Source: an uncultured Roseovarius sp. (GTDB lineage Bacteria; Pseudomonadota; Alphaproteobacteria; Rhodobacterales; Rhodobacteraceae). From it: 64,000 bases of DNA. The translations under genes were made by a program, and so were the position numbers. Below are positions 16,949 to 26,031 of this stretch, piece by piece; within the stretch, counting starts at the first letter, position 1, and each line of letters begins with the position of its first letter. The notes under the pieces were generated by a model. The model worked only from the letters and a program-made list of their open reading frames with translations, had not been told where the DNA came from and did no database searches. The stretch is from NCBI GenBank assembly GCA_951812895.1, contig OX638333.1, positions 858,366 to 922,365 of the forward strand, written 5' to 3'.

Positions 16949-18349
16949 TTAGTAATGCACCGTGACGCCGAAGTTCAGCCGCCAGTCTGTACCAAGTGAG
17001 ACATTGCTGGGGGTCGCGCCGCCGAAACCACTAATGTCTTTAAGCGGTTCGGTTATTTCAATGCCCGGCCCAACAAGAATAGTGTCGGTCACTTTGTATA
17101 ATCCGTAAGCAGCCAGTTTAGCTGCTGGAACTGTGCCTGAAGCACTAAATGGACCGTTAATATTGTAGTTGAGCGCTCCGATGCCCACCATACCGCCAAG
17201 CCGCCAATTTTGGGCCACATCGCGTTCGACCCGGTATCCAAAACCAAAGTAGGTGGAATTGATATCGCCAGAGGCTAGTCCACGTACCCCGGTCGCCAGA
17301 TTGGTAAAGCTGTTGTAGCTATCTTGGGCATGCTGCAGCTCAAAGGTTAGATAGTCGTGCCAGCCGGTGTTCGAGCCACGAAAGGTCAACAAAGGAATAT
17401 CAACACCAACTGCGACGCTGAAACCGCCGTCGACCACAGGTCGCTGACCAAAGCCGGTAAAGGTTGGGTCCACCCCGCGGTTTATGCCGATGTTGATAAA
17501 CCAGCGGGGGTTTGGTTTTGCCTCCTGATAATTGGGGTCTCCGGCAGAGATATCCAACTCTTCTGGCTCGGCCTCCATAGGAAATTCTGGCGAACCAATT
17601 TCGGCCTCATACACGCGCGTCGCGTCAGTTTCCAAAGCGTCCAATTCTCGATCGATTTCGTGGACGTCCGCTCTGCTGAAGGGAATTTTAGGGGCGGTGA
17701 TGTTGTCAAGCTCCCGATTTATTTCCGCTAACTCAGCCATAATTTTTGCGAATTCAGCGTCGGCCTCCTCACGCTCTGCATCTTCCTTGTCAGGGTCCTC
17801 AATAGTGCCTTTTTTGGAATTCTTCAGTTCAATATCGATAAGTGTGGCCGCCGCAGCGATCTTTCTATCTGTCAATTTCTTCAGGTCTTCGGTGAGATCC
17901 TTGGTGTATGAAGCCTGGGATGCGACCTCGCCACCTTCAAAGGCTTTGATCTTGTCGAAGATCGCATTCCTTCGAGTTGCCAGCGCACTTGCCTGCGGCG
18001 TATTGAAATCCTCGGGCCCCAATTCTCCTCGGGCAAGGCTGTCAGCAAGGTCGGCAGCGACGTCGGAAAAATGGCCTTGTTCCCTAAACATTCGTCTGGC
18101 GAGTGTGTAAATTTCCTGTCCGGCTTTTCTTTCTAGCTGCTTGACCTTTTTCTTGAGACGCTTTTGTTCGGATTGTTGAAGGATGAGTTCGTCTCTCAAC
18201 GCGTCCTGTTTTTCGCAGATCTCTTTGAGCTTGCGTTCTGCAACAGCGTATTGGCGCTCGATCTCCTCCTGGCTTATCGCCGCCGCCGGGCTGGCAAATA
18301 CAAGGCCAACTAAAAATGGAATCGTAATTCGACGTAAGAAATTAAACAT
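16949..18349 (-). CDS. Envelope protein: signal peptide, coiled coil and predicted C-terminal beta-barrel
   Basis: 466 aa, family not recognised. Order: Sec signal peptide (residues 1-24, ending SPAAA); a long charged helical region (about 25-230) with heptad-like Leu/Lys/Glu pattern that should form coiled coils; an acidic linker (PEFPMEAEPEELDIS); then about 190 residues of alternating polar and hydrophobic stretches with many Gly and aromatic residues. It ends in WRLNFGVTVHY; a terminal aromatic residue is the usual signal for outer-membrane barrel insertion. The C-terminal part resembles small OmpA/OmpW-like barrels. The gene stands alone between two repeat-filled gaps. A role linking outer membrane to periplasm is plausible but not shown. 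Confidence 0.72.
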   Translation of the reverse strand: MFNFLRRITIPFLVGLVFASPAAAISQEEIERQYAVAERKLKEICEKQDALRDELILQQSEQKRLKKKVKQLERKAGQEIYTLARRMFREQGHFSDVAADLADSLARGELGPEDFNTPQASALATRRNAIFDKIKAFEGGEVASQASYTKDLTEDLKKLTDRKIAAAATLIDIELKNSKKGTIEDPDKEDAEREEADAEFAKIMAELAEINRELDNITAPKIPFSRADVHEIDRELDALETDATRVYEAEIGSPEFPMEAEPEELDISAGDPNYQEAKPNPRWFINIGINRGVDPTFTGFGQRPVVDGGFSVAVGVDIPLLTFRGSNTGWHDYLTFELQHAQDSYNSFTNLATGVRGLASGDINSTYFGFGYRVERDVAQNWRLGGMVGIGALNYNINGPFSASGTVPAAKLAAYGLYKVTDTILVGPGIEITEPLKDISGFGGATPSNVSLGTDWRLNFGVTVHY

Positions 18350-19182
18350 CGTTACTGAGTCCCCCGGAAAGTAATAAAAAGCCTGACTTCAATCTTGAAC
18401 TTATCTCAGCTGATACTCCCCTGGTAGCTGAGCCTACCGACAACTCTAGGAGCGCCTACGTGCTGTGACAAGGGACGTGGCGTTCGTCGCTATCGTGAAG
18501 ACCGTGATGTACCTCCTTCTGGGCCATGCCGTTGCAGGACAAGCACGTCTAGTTGATCCCCTGTTTGTCTGTTTTTACGTGCTTCCCTAACGGCCTGCTT
18601 TTCGCCGCAAGCTTCGTAGAAAGCTGCCTTAGGTGACCGTGCAGCGAAATGGTACTTTGTCCGCAGTTTGCCCGTTCGTCGAGCTAGAAATGCTGCAAGA
18701 TGCATGAACGGCGGCTTCCGGGAAGCGGGCAAGTAGATTTTGAGGCGAGCTGAATGGCCGGTATGGGCCGTCCCTGGCGGTCGTCGACGTCGATCTTGAA
18801 CCGATGCTGCGCCGCATCCGATGGTAGCGAAGAGCCCTACCCGTGAATTGGATTTTCGTGCTGCGCGCGCTCGCAGCGCGAAAAATGCCGCAGGCGCTCA
18901 GATTTCAGCGCCGCAGGGCAGCGAGGAGATCGGCCATTCATCGATTGCGCAGAAATTCTCAGAGGGCAAATTCACGCAGCGCGGACTTCGCCGCCACAGA
19001 AATAGTACACTGGAACAGCCGCTTTCAGCACTTTCAGGCGATGTGACGTTGGCATCATTCATTGTTGAGGAGTTCTCCACAAAGTCTTGAATGGCAGGGA
19101 GGACAATGCCTGTGGGCCGTGGCCTAATATTCGACCGCTGACGCATTTTCAACGCCGACTTTCGATGTATGTCTGCTTCGTT
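18350..19182. repeat. Gene-free stretch holding intergenic repeat copy 4
   Basis: No supported gene. It holds the most complete repeat copy: GCTGCAAGATGCATGAACGG at about 18692, the 55-bp block at 18716-18770 shared with 12541, the 35-bp block at 18803-18837 shared with 16718, and GCTGCGCGCGCTCGCAGC at 18860-18877 shared with 3625. A segment near 18920-18950 looks like the inverted form of the one at 18690-18720, so the unit may have inverted outer parts. From about 18960 to 19182 nothing was recognised. Confidence 0.65.
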
Positions 19183-20424
19183 TTAGAAGCGATCTGCCAT
19201 GAATGCTTCCAAGGAGACGTTCGATGTGCGGTTCGCCAGCAGGTCAGCGACCATTTCGCCCGTCTTAGGCGCCATCATCAGTCCATAATGTGAGTGACCG
19301 AAGGCGGAAAACAATCCGTGCTGGGCCGGGATTGGCCCTATGCTCGGCAAGCTGTCTGGGAAGGAGGGCCGTCGGCCCATCCAGAAATTCACCTCGCCGG
19401 GATCAAGGTCTGGTAGCATCGCTCTGGCCTGTTGGGTCAGCAGCGCTTTTTTGCGCGGGTCCGCTGGGGCGTCCGCATCGGCGAATTCAGACGAGCCGGC
19501 GACACGCACGCCGTCAGCCATTGAACTGGCCACGATCTTGGCGTCCACATCCATCACCGAGTTTTTCAGCGTCACCCCGGCTTTTGGAAATTCGACATGG
19601 TAGCCACGCTCGGCCGCAAGCGGAACTGAAAGGCCCAGCGGGCGTAGCAATACTGCCGACCACACACCAGCGGCAAGGACAATTCGTTCGGCTTGCAAGA
19701 TTTCGTTAGTGGTCCGGATTTCCCAGCCACCGTTGGCACTACGGCTTAGGCCGGTCACTTCGGCCTTGATGAACTCGGCCCCGCGCATGATGGCTTTTTC
19801 GGCCAGGACCTGGCCGATTTTGCCCGGAGAGACTGCGCGGGCCTGCCCCTTGATCACAACGGCGGCCCTGAAATCGTGTGATAACGCCGGTTCCATGGCG
19901 CGCAACGCTTCTGCGCCGATCACTTCCAGCTCGGCGCCTTTCTCGCGGCGCATTTTGTAATCCAGACTGTCCAGTGTCGGGCGATCTGCGTGTCTGAAAG
20001 CATGAACATAAAAACTGTCTACGACCAGCCCTTCGTGCCCAGTGCCCTGTAGATGCCTGCGGTACAGATCCACAGATGGCCGACAAAGCAAATCCATCGC
20101 ATCCGAGATTTCGCGGGCCTTGGCTTCGCTGGATTGCCTGAGAAAACGCAGCCCCCAAGGCACCATTTTCGGCCAGAATGTGGGATGCACGGTTAATGGC
20201 CCCGTGCGGCTTAGCAGCATGCGGGGGATGTTTTTCCAAATACCGGGCATCGCCTGCGGAATAACCGACCAAGGCGAAATAACACCAGCATTGCCAAACG
20301 AGGTTTCTTGGCCCGGTTCGCCCCGATCTACCAAGCGCACATGGATGCCCCGTTCCTGCAGGGACAACGCACAGCAGATGCCAACGATGCCGGCCCCAAT
20401 TATAGTGACGGAGTCTTCGGACAT
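19183..20424 (-). CDS. FAD-dependent D-amino-acid dehydrogenase-like oxidoreductase (DadA family)
   Basis: 413 aa. DAO-fold flavoprotein: the N-terminal dinucleotide-binding motif IIGAGIVGICCALSLQERGI binds FAD, GEPGQETSFGNAGVISPW is typical of DadA, and the C-terminus keeps GLFSAFGHSHYGLMMAPKTG. DadA-type enzymes oxidise D-amino acids to 2-oxo acids and pass electrons to the respiratory chain; related enzymes act on other secondary amines or hydroxyproline. It lies 6 bp downstream of the fused TRAP permease, so the imported compound is probably its substrate. Which amino acid is unknown. Confidence 0.87.
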   Translation of the reverse strand: MSEDSVTIIGAGIVGICCALSLQERGIHVRLVDRGEPGQETSFGNAGVISPWSVIPQAMPGIWKNIPRMLLSRTGPLTVHPTFWPKMVPWGLRFLRQSSEAKAREISDAMDLLCRPSVDLYRRHLQGTGHEGLVVDSFYVHAFRHADRPTLDSLDYKMRREKGAELEVIGAEALRAMEPALSHDFRAAVVIKGQARAVSPGKIGQVLAEKAIMRGAEFIKAEVTGLSRSANGGWEIRTTNEILQAERIVLAAGVWSAVLLRPLGLSVPLAAERGYHVEFPKAGVTLKNSVMDVDAKIVASSMADGVRVAGSSEFADADAPADPRKKALLTQQARAMLPDLDPGEVNFWMGRRPSFPDSLPSIGPIPAQHGLFSAFGHSHYGLMMAPKTGEMVADLLANRTSNVSLEAFMADRF

Positions 20425-20430
20425 CTTTGA

Positions 20431-22647
20431 TTAGGCCGAGGCCGCCGCCTTGCGCCGCGCCAGCAGTTGCGAGGCGATCACCGGCGACGCAATTATCAGT
20501 GCGATCAGATCTGCTGTCAGCGATGGAGCCACAAAGATCAGTCCGGCAAACGCGATCACAATGCGCCACACAGTTCCCATCGGTGCAAGCCAATAGCCAA
20601 CTACAGCCGTCGACAGCGCGACCACACCGGCAATGCAACTGGCAGCCGTGTATGTGAACTCCCACAAGTCGAACCCTGTAGAGGATACGAACAGCAAAAC
20701 CGGCGCATAGACAAAGGCCATCGGTGCAACGACCTTGCCCAGCCCAAGCGAGAAGGCCGAGATGCCGGTTCGGAACGGGTTGGAATTCGCAATCGCTGCC
20801 GCGGCATATGCGGATGTGCAGACCGGTGGCGTAATTTCTGACACCACACCATAGTAGAGCACGAACATATGGCTTGCGATCGGCGGCACGCCCAGTTGCG
20901 CCAAAGCAGGCTGAGCGACCGAGACCAGCATGATATAAAGCGCCGTTGTCGGGATGCCGGCACCCATCAGGATACAGGCGATGGCGATGAAGACGAGCGA
21001 GATAAAAAGCTGAAGATCCTCGACCGCAAACAACTCGAACGCACCGCCAAGCGAGAACAGCCCGTAGAGGTCGGTCGCCATGTTGCCCGCACCTTGCGTG
21101 ACCATGAAACCGATGCGGAACCCGATGCCGGTCGTATTGATTACACCGACGACGATACCGACCGCCGCCGACGCAGCCCCCACGGCCAGCGCGTATTTCA
21201 CGCCGAGTTCCATCGCAGCGGACATTTCGGGGATGCGAATACGTTCCTGCGGGTTCAGGGTGGCGATTGCAGCGCCCGCACACAGGATGGCCGTCATGGT
21301 CAGATCAAATCCGCCGCCCGTGAACTTCCATAAAACAAAGGTGATGAACGCAGCTGAATAGATCAGTGTCCGCGGCTCTTTCAGGCGCGACATACCGGCG
21401 ACGATCGCCAGAGAGATGCCGCAAAAAGCCGACATGAATGGCGTATATCCAGAAAACAGCACCACCAGCAGGCCAATCAGCGGTACGATGTTGGCCCAGC
21501 CGTCACGCCAGACAGCGGCGAGTTTGGGTAGTTGTTCCTTGGTTAGACCCTTAAGGTCCAGCTTGCGCGCCATCAGGTGCACGACGGTGAACACACCGAC
21601 ATAGTGTAAGAGCGCCGGAAAGATCGCGGCAACCACGATAGTGGTGTAGGGCACCTCTAGAAACTCGGCCATGATGAAGGCTGCCGCGCCCATGATCGGC
21701 GGCGTAATCTGGCCGCCAGCGGATGACGCGGCCTCGACCCCACCTGCGAAATGGCCGGGATAGCCCAGTCGTTTCATGTTGGGGATGGTCAGCGCACCGG
21801 TAGAGACCGTATTGGCCACCGACGAGCCAGAGATAGTGCCAAAAAAAGCCGAAGACACCACGGAAACCTTTGCCGGTCCGCCGGTATAACGGCCCGCTAG
21901 GATTGTCGCATTATCGATGAAAAGCTGCCCCAGCCCTGTGCGCTGCGCGATAACGCCAAACAGGACAAAGTGGAACACGATGGTCGAAACGACCCACAAC
22001 GTCACGCCAAAGATGCCTTCTTGCGGGAAATACATGGACGAGACGAAGGTTTTAAAGTTCACACCGGGATGTTGCAGCAAACCCGGGAAATAAGGCCCGA
22101 GGAGGGCATAAGAGATGAACACACAAATGATGGACGGCAGAACCCAGCCCAATGTGCGCCGTGCAATATCAAGTACCAGCAGGATGATGATAACCCCGAA
22201 CACCACATCATAGTGGTTCGGATTGCCCATACGGAACGTCTGTTCTTCGATCCCCAGCATTGGAATTCCGCGCCAGGCAAAGCCGACATATAAGGCCGAG
22301 GCCACACCCAGAGCCATGAACACCAAATCGTATAGCGGGATGTTCCCGACCCGCAGGCTGCTGACTTTCATCGCGAAAAGACTGCGGGATTTGACGATCG
22401 GGAACAGCGCATAAGTCAGGATGAACAGACCCGACAGATGCCAGCCCATGTGCCAGTGATCGGCAGGCAAGGCGAATCCGGCGGTCAGGTAGTGATAGGT
22501 CGCAAAAAGCAGCGCTATGGCGCGCAACACCAGTCCAACAGATGGCGAAACCGCGCGCGTGGCTGCACCTTCGTCATATTTCTCTTCGATAGCGGCAAGT
22601 TCTTCTGCCGTAAGTTCGTGCTGGTCTGATTGGGTGTTGTCGCTCAT
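20431..22647 (-). CDS. TRAP transporter fused 4TM/12TM permease (TAXI type)
   Basis: 738 aa from ATG 22647, which follows AAGGGG; the frame opens slightly upstream at 22671. Single protein joining the DctQ and DctM parts, as is usual in TAXI-TRAP systems. Membrane segments fill almost the whole length. The motif GTISGSSVANTVSTGALTIP, the GGQITPPIMGAAAFIMAEFL region and SEITPPVCTSAYAAAAIANS are characteristic of the large-subunit part. It is encoded between its binding protein (upstream) and a DadA-like dehydrogenase (downstream). Confidence 0.92.
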   Translation of the reverse strand: MSDNTQSDQHELTAEELAAIEEKYDEGAATRAVSPSVGLVLRAIALLFATYHYLTAGFALPADHWHMGWHLSGLFILTYALFPIVKSRSLFAMKVSSLRVGNIPLYDLVFMALGVASALYVGFAWRGIPMLGIEEQTFRMGNPNHYDVVFGVIIILLVLDIARRTLGWVLPSIICVFISYALLGPYFPGLLQHPGVNFKTFVSSMYFPQEGIFGVTLWVVSTIVFHFVLFGVIAQRTGLGQLFIDNATILAGRYTGGPAKVSVVSSAFFGTISGSSVANTVSTGALTIPNMKRLGYPGHFAGGVEAASSAGGQITPPIMGAAAFIMAEFLEVPYTTIVVAAIFPALLHYVGVFTVVHLMARKLDLKGLTKEQLPKLAAVWRDGWANIVPLIGLLVVLFSGYTPFMSAFCGISLAIVAGMSRLKEPRTLIYSAAFITFVLWKFTGGGFDLTMTAILCAGAAIATLNPQERIRIPEMSAAMELGVKYALAVGAASAAVGIVVGVINTTGIGFRIGFMVTQGAGNMATDLYGLFSLGGAFELFAVEDLQLFISLVFIAIACILMGAGIPTTALYIMLVSVAQPALAQLGVPPIASHMFVLYYGVVSEITPPVCTSAYAAAAIANSNPFRTGISAFSLGLGKVVAPMAFVYAPVLLFVSSTGFDLWEFTYTAASCIAGVVALSTAVVGYWLAPMGTVWRIVIAFAGLIFVAPSLTADLIALIIASPVIASQLLARRKAAASA

Positions 22648-22685
22648 CTCGTGCCCCTTTCGCGATGGCAAAAGCCCAGAGAGAA

Positions 22686-22708
22686 GCGGCGCCCAATCAG
22701 GGCGCCGC
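22686..22708 (-). promoter_or_regulatory. Intercistronic hairpin between TAXI binding protein and permease
   Basis: GCGGCGCCC (22686-22694) and GGGCGCCGC (22700-22708) form a perfect 9-bp GC-rich stem with a 5-base loop, 31 bp beyond the binding-protein stop in the direction of transcription. It has the same position as the hairpins in the other three TRAP operons. Confidence 0.65.
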
Positions 22709-22739
22709 CCATGTCACAAAATGGATGGAATGCCGCGTA

Positions 22740-23747
22740 TTACTTCAGCAATCCGGCTTCACGATAGAACCGCTCGGCCCCAGGGTGCAGTGGCACACCC
22801 AGTGCTTCGACACCGGCCAGGGCTGTGTCAGCCGTGATCAGTTTGCCCTTGGCATGACCGTTATCCAGCAGTTTGCGGGTGTTGTCGTTCCATAAGGCAG
22901 CGGTGATGCCATAGACCAAATCATCCGACAGCTCCGACGACACAACCAACATGGCGCTGACCGCAGGGGTCAAAGTGTCAGTATCGATACCTTCATAGAC
23001 ACCGCCAGGGATGCTGGATGGGATGTAGGCCGGGATCACCTCATTGATCTTGGCCAAATCGGCCTCGCTGAACGAATGCAGCGACATACCTTTGGTCGAG
23101 GCTAGCTGCACCATCGCGGCAACGGGCCAACCGGCTGCATAAAAATAGGCATCCAGCTGACCGTCTGCCAGGCGCTCGGCAGACTGGCTGTTATTCAACT
23201 CAGCCTCGTCCATGTTGTCGCGTGTGACACCCCAGGCTTCCAGCATCTGCAGAACTGCCACTTGCGTGCCGGATCCAGCCTGCGCGATACCAACGCGTTT
23301 GTCCTCCAGATCACCCAGATCCCCAATCGTCGCCCCCGCAGGCATCACCAGATGCAAATCCTCAGGGAACAGATTGGCGACGATGCGCAGGTTCGGGTGT
23401 GGCTTGCCGTCGAATTTACCTTCGCCCAGATACATCGAACGGGTTACGTCGGCGGCGGCGAGGCCTGCTTCAAGCTCGCCATTCTGAACAGCGGCGTTGT
23501 TAAAAACCGATGCAGTGGTCGATTGCGCAATTGCAATCAGACCGGGTACGCCGCACTGGCCACCCTGGTCACATGCGCGCGCGCCGGGAGGGGCAGAAAT
23601 ACCATTGGCGATCGTGCCGCCGATGGGAAAGTAAGTGCCCCCGGCACCGCCAGTTCCGATACGGAAAAAGGTCGGGTTTTGTGCGAATGCTGGCGTTGCA
23701 AGCGCCGCCATCACAGCGATCCCCGCAAGGCTTTTGAGAAGTTTCAT
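22740..23747 (-). CDS. TAXI-family TRAP solute-binding protein
   Basis: 335 aa from ATG 23747, preceded by GGGAGA. Signal peptide residues 1-20 (ALATPAFAQ). The mature start RIGTGGAGGTYFPIGGTIAN is the TAXI signature (thiamine/TRAP-associated extracytoplasmic immunogenic protein). The conserved ELEAGLAAADVTRSMYLGEG region and GDLEDKRVGIAQAGSGTQV are also present. TAXI proteins bind amino acids such as glutamate, or dicarboxylates; with a DadA-like dehydrogenase two genes downstream, an amino acid or imino acid is a reasonable guess. It is first in the operon, divergent from a LysR regulator. Confidence 0.92.
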   Translation of the reverse strand: MKLLKSLAGIAVMAALATPAFAQNPTFFRIGTGGAGGTYFPIGGTIANGISAPPGARACDQGGQCGVPGLIAIAQSTTASVFNNAAVQNGELEAGLAAADVTRSMYLGEGKFDGKPHPNLRIVANLFPEDLHLVMPAGATIGDLGDLEDKRVGIAQAGSGTQVAVLQMLEAWGVTRDNMDEAELNNSQSAERLADGQLDAYFYAAGWPVAAMVQLASTKGMSLHSFSEADLAKINEVIPAYIPSSIPGGVYEGIDTDTLTPAVSAMLVVSSELSDDLVYGITAALWNDNTRKLLDNGHAKGKLITADTALAGVEALGVPLHPGAERFYREAGLLK

Positions 23748-23845
23748 GAGTGTCTCCCAGTTGTTGAACGTTGATTCGATTGCTTCGAATTCCTGATCGC
23801 TCCATCCTAGGGGGAAATTCCATAAACTCAAATTTGATATATTTC

Positions 23846-23870
23846 GCAAAATGAAAGTTTTGCTTATACT
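23846..23870. promoter_or_regulatory. Candidate LysR operator and leaderless promoter
   Basis: GCAAAA (23846-23851) and TTTTGC (23858-23863) form an inverted repeat with 6-bp spacing in the gap between the TAXI gene and the LysR gene. TATACT at 23865-23870 is a good -10 box for the LysR gene, and it is only 6 bp before its ATG, so the LysR mRNA may be leaderless and the operator would overlap its promoter (autoregulation). Confidence 0.45.
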
Positions 23871-23876
23871 GAGTGA

Positions 23877-24827
23877 ATGAATCTGACGCAGTTGAATGTT
23901 TTTCGCGAAGTTATGGAGTCCGGGTCGATCTCGCAGACCGCCAAAAAGCTTGGCCGCACCCAGCCTGCGATCAGCCTTTCATTGAAGAACCTGGAACAGA
24001 GCTTGGAGCTGAAGCTGTTTGAGCGGCGCGGGCATCAGCTGATCCCAGTGCCCGAGGCGCGCTATCTTATGGCGGAGGCAACCGATATTCTTGATCGGTT
24101 GTCGACGGTTTCCGGAACGATGAAGAGCCTGAAAAACGCGCAGTCGGGCAGCTTGAATATCGCGGCGATGCCTGGACCCTCCGCATACCTCTTTCCGCGT
24201 TACATTAGCGACGCAGTCGGCGACAATCCAGAGGTGCGCATTTCATTGTCATCAAGGAGTTCCCAGCAAATTCAGGAGCTTGCGGGTACACAAAGCATCG
24301 ACTTCGGTTTTGCAGACTTCGACCCGCCTGCAAACAAGCCACAACAGTACAAATCTGACGTTATCTGCGCCAATTGCTTTTGCGCGTTGCATCGGGATCA
24401 TCCACTTGCACAAAAGGAGGCTGTATCGATCGAGGATCTCGACAACCTGCCAATGGGTGTTTTGCAAAGCAATCATCCGATTCACTATCGGACTTCCGAC
24501 GCGTTTCGCTTGAACGGTGTCCGCTTCAATCAAATGATCGACAGTCAGATATTTCTGCCCCTGTTGCAATTCATCAGCGTCGGGCAATGTCTTGCAATTG
24601 TCGACCCGCTGACGGCCACCACCGAACGCGAAATGAACACGACAGCATCGCGCGTGGTCTTCATCCCGCTCATGACGCCAATTCTTTATGACTACGCAAT
24701 TCTGACTCCACTTCATCGCCCACCATCTCAGCTGGCCCTTCGGATCAAGTCGGGCTGGATCGGTAGTGTCATGCAAATGCTCGACGACATCGGAGCCAGT
24801 CCGCAACTAATTCATTCGGATTTGTAA
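23877..24827 (+). CDS. LysR-family transcriptional regulator
   Basis: 316 aa. Typical LysR helix-turn-helix (LNVFREVMESGSISQTAKKL, then GRTQPAISLSLKNLEQSLEL) and effector-binding domain. Divergent from the TAXI-TRAP/DadA operon, so it is the likely regulator of that operon. No ribosome-binding site is visible before the ATG, in keeping with the -10 box placed directly upstream. Downstream is the left end of an IS6-family element. Confidence 0.9.
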   Translation: MNLTQLNVFREVMESGSISQTAKKLGRTQPAISLSLKNLEQSLELKLFERRGHQLIPVPEARYLMAEATDILDRLSTVSGTMKSLKNAQSGSLNIAAMPGPSAYLFPRYISDAVGDNPEVRISLSSRSSQQIQELAGTQSIDFGFADFDPPANKPQQYKSDVICANCFCALHRDHPLAQKEAVSIEDLDNLPMGVLQSNHPIHYRTSDAFRLNGVRFNQMIDSQIFLPLLQFISVGQCLAIVDPLTATTEREMNTTASRVVFIPLMTPILYDYAILTPLHRPPSQLALRIKSGWIGSVMQMLDDIGASPQLIHSDL

Positions 24828-24883
24828 ACTGTTTCTGCTTGCAGGCGCTGCCGCCCGGAAAGCGCAGGTTGAAGATATTCATC

Positions 24884-25701
24884 GGTGCTGTCAGAGGAAA
24901 CCGACTTGAGGTCGATAGCATCGTTTCGTAGCGTCGCCGGATGACAAAACGCTCCCCATTTCGCTACTTCAAAACCAGCCCCGAGATCATCCGACTAGCC
25001 GTGATGATGTATGTCAGGTTTCCGCTTTCGCTTCGCAATGTTGAGGATCTCCTCCACGAACGAGGCATCGAGATTTCGCATGAAACAATCCGCTTTTGGT
25101 GGAACAGATTTGGTCCGATTTTCTCAGCCGAGATCCGTAAGCGTCGGATCAATCGGATGCGTGCATATTCAAACTGGCAATGGCACTTGGACGAAGTTTT
25201 CGTCAAAATCAACGGCGAGACACATTACCTTTGGCTAGCCGTCGATCATGAGGGCGAAGTGCTGGAAAGCTTTGTCACCAAGCGCCATGATCGCATTGCA
25301 GCTTTGAAATTCCTCAGGAAATCAATGAAGCGATACGGGCAGCCTGAAATTATCGTAACAGATCGGCTCAGGTCATATAGCGCTGCTATGAAGACCATCG
25401 GTAATTCTCGACGGCAATTAACAGGTCGCTGGCTGAACAATCGGGCCGAGAATTCACACCTACCGTTTCGACGACGAGAACGGGCAATGTTGCGTTTTCG
25501 GCGACTACAAACCTTGCAGAAATTCACCGCCATCCACTCTTCAATCCACAATCACTTCAACCAAGAACGCCACCTCTATTCGCGAGAAAATTTCAAATTG
25601 AACCGAACCGCCGCTCTCTCCGAGTGGCGGCAGCTTTGTTCCGCATAGGTTCACGCTATACCCGGAAAACTGAGACTGGTTCGAATTTGTCTGACAGCAT
25701 C
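24884..25701 (+). mobile_element. IS6-family insertion sequence, apparently complete
   Basis: 818 bp. Left end GGTGCTGTCAGAGGAAACC and right end (reverse complement) GATGCTGTCAGACAAATTC form imperfect terminal inverted repeats sharing TGCTGTCAG. It carries one transposase gene. No 8-bp target duplication is seen (left TATTCATC, right GGTGGGAT), so it may be old or the product of recombination. It borders the left side of the ectoine cluster; two decayed relatives in the same orientation lie at 37437-37921 and 44771-45284. Confidence 0.8.
24941..25648 (+). CDS. IS6-family transposase
   Basis: 235 aa, full length for IS6. The N-terminal region RYFKTSPEIIRLAVMMYVRF and helix-turn-helix (LRNVEDLLHERGIEISHETI) are followed by the DDE core: Asp in WHLDEVFVKI, Asp in IIVTDRLRSYSAA and Glu in WLNNRAENSHLPFRRRERAM. 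The frame is intact, so the element may be active. Replicative transposition through cointegrates is the known mechanism of the family. Confidence 0.93.
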   Translation: MTKRSPFRYFKTSPEIIRLAVMMYVRFPLSLRNVEDLLHERGIEISHETIRFWWNRFGPIFSAEIRKRRINRMRAYSNWQWHLDEVFVKINGETHYLWLAVDHEGEVLESFVTKRHDRIAALKFLRKSMKRYGQPEIIVTDRLRSYSAAMKTIGNSRRQLTGRWLNNRAENSHLPFRRRERAMLRFRRLQTLQKFTAIHSSIHNHFNQERHLYSRENFKLNRTAALSEWRQLCSA

Positions 25702-26031
25702 GGTGGGATTGCAACGCTGGGAGCCGAATTTCGGTTGAAACAGAAACAGGCTTTCGTTTTCGACCATCGCATGACGGATTTTCGCCCGTTTTACGGTCTG
25801 ATGCATCAGGTGTGAGAATCTTAAAAAAGGCACAGAGCTTACTTACTACGTTATGATGAGACTAAGGCACAGAAGGATTCCCAGAATGTGGAAATTCCAT
25901 ATCGCTGTGCTGCGAACATGTCATCCCACGGATCTAAATAAAGTATCAATCGCGTGCCCCCGTATCCGCACTCGAAACATCAGTGTATTTGATTTGCTTG
26001 TTCAACGGTGCGAAACGGCTAATATTGTCGC
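25702..26031. other. Gap between the IS6 element and enuR
   Basis: No gene is supported. The last bases hold the enuR promoter: TAATAT at 26020-26025 is a possible -10 box 6 bp before the ATG, with a weak TTGCTT (25994-25999) or TTGTTC upstream. The AATATTGT at 26021-26028 recurs at 27426-27433 ahead of uehA. The rest shows nothing recognisable. Confidence 0.5.

Noticed and set aside
19739-21283. Long minus-strand open frame of 514 codons overlapping the DadA-like and TRAP permease genes
   Set aside because: It runs in another frame across two well-supported genes, is very rich in Arg, Gly and Cys, and has no recognisable domain; it is a product of high GC content in the true frames.
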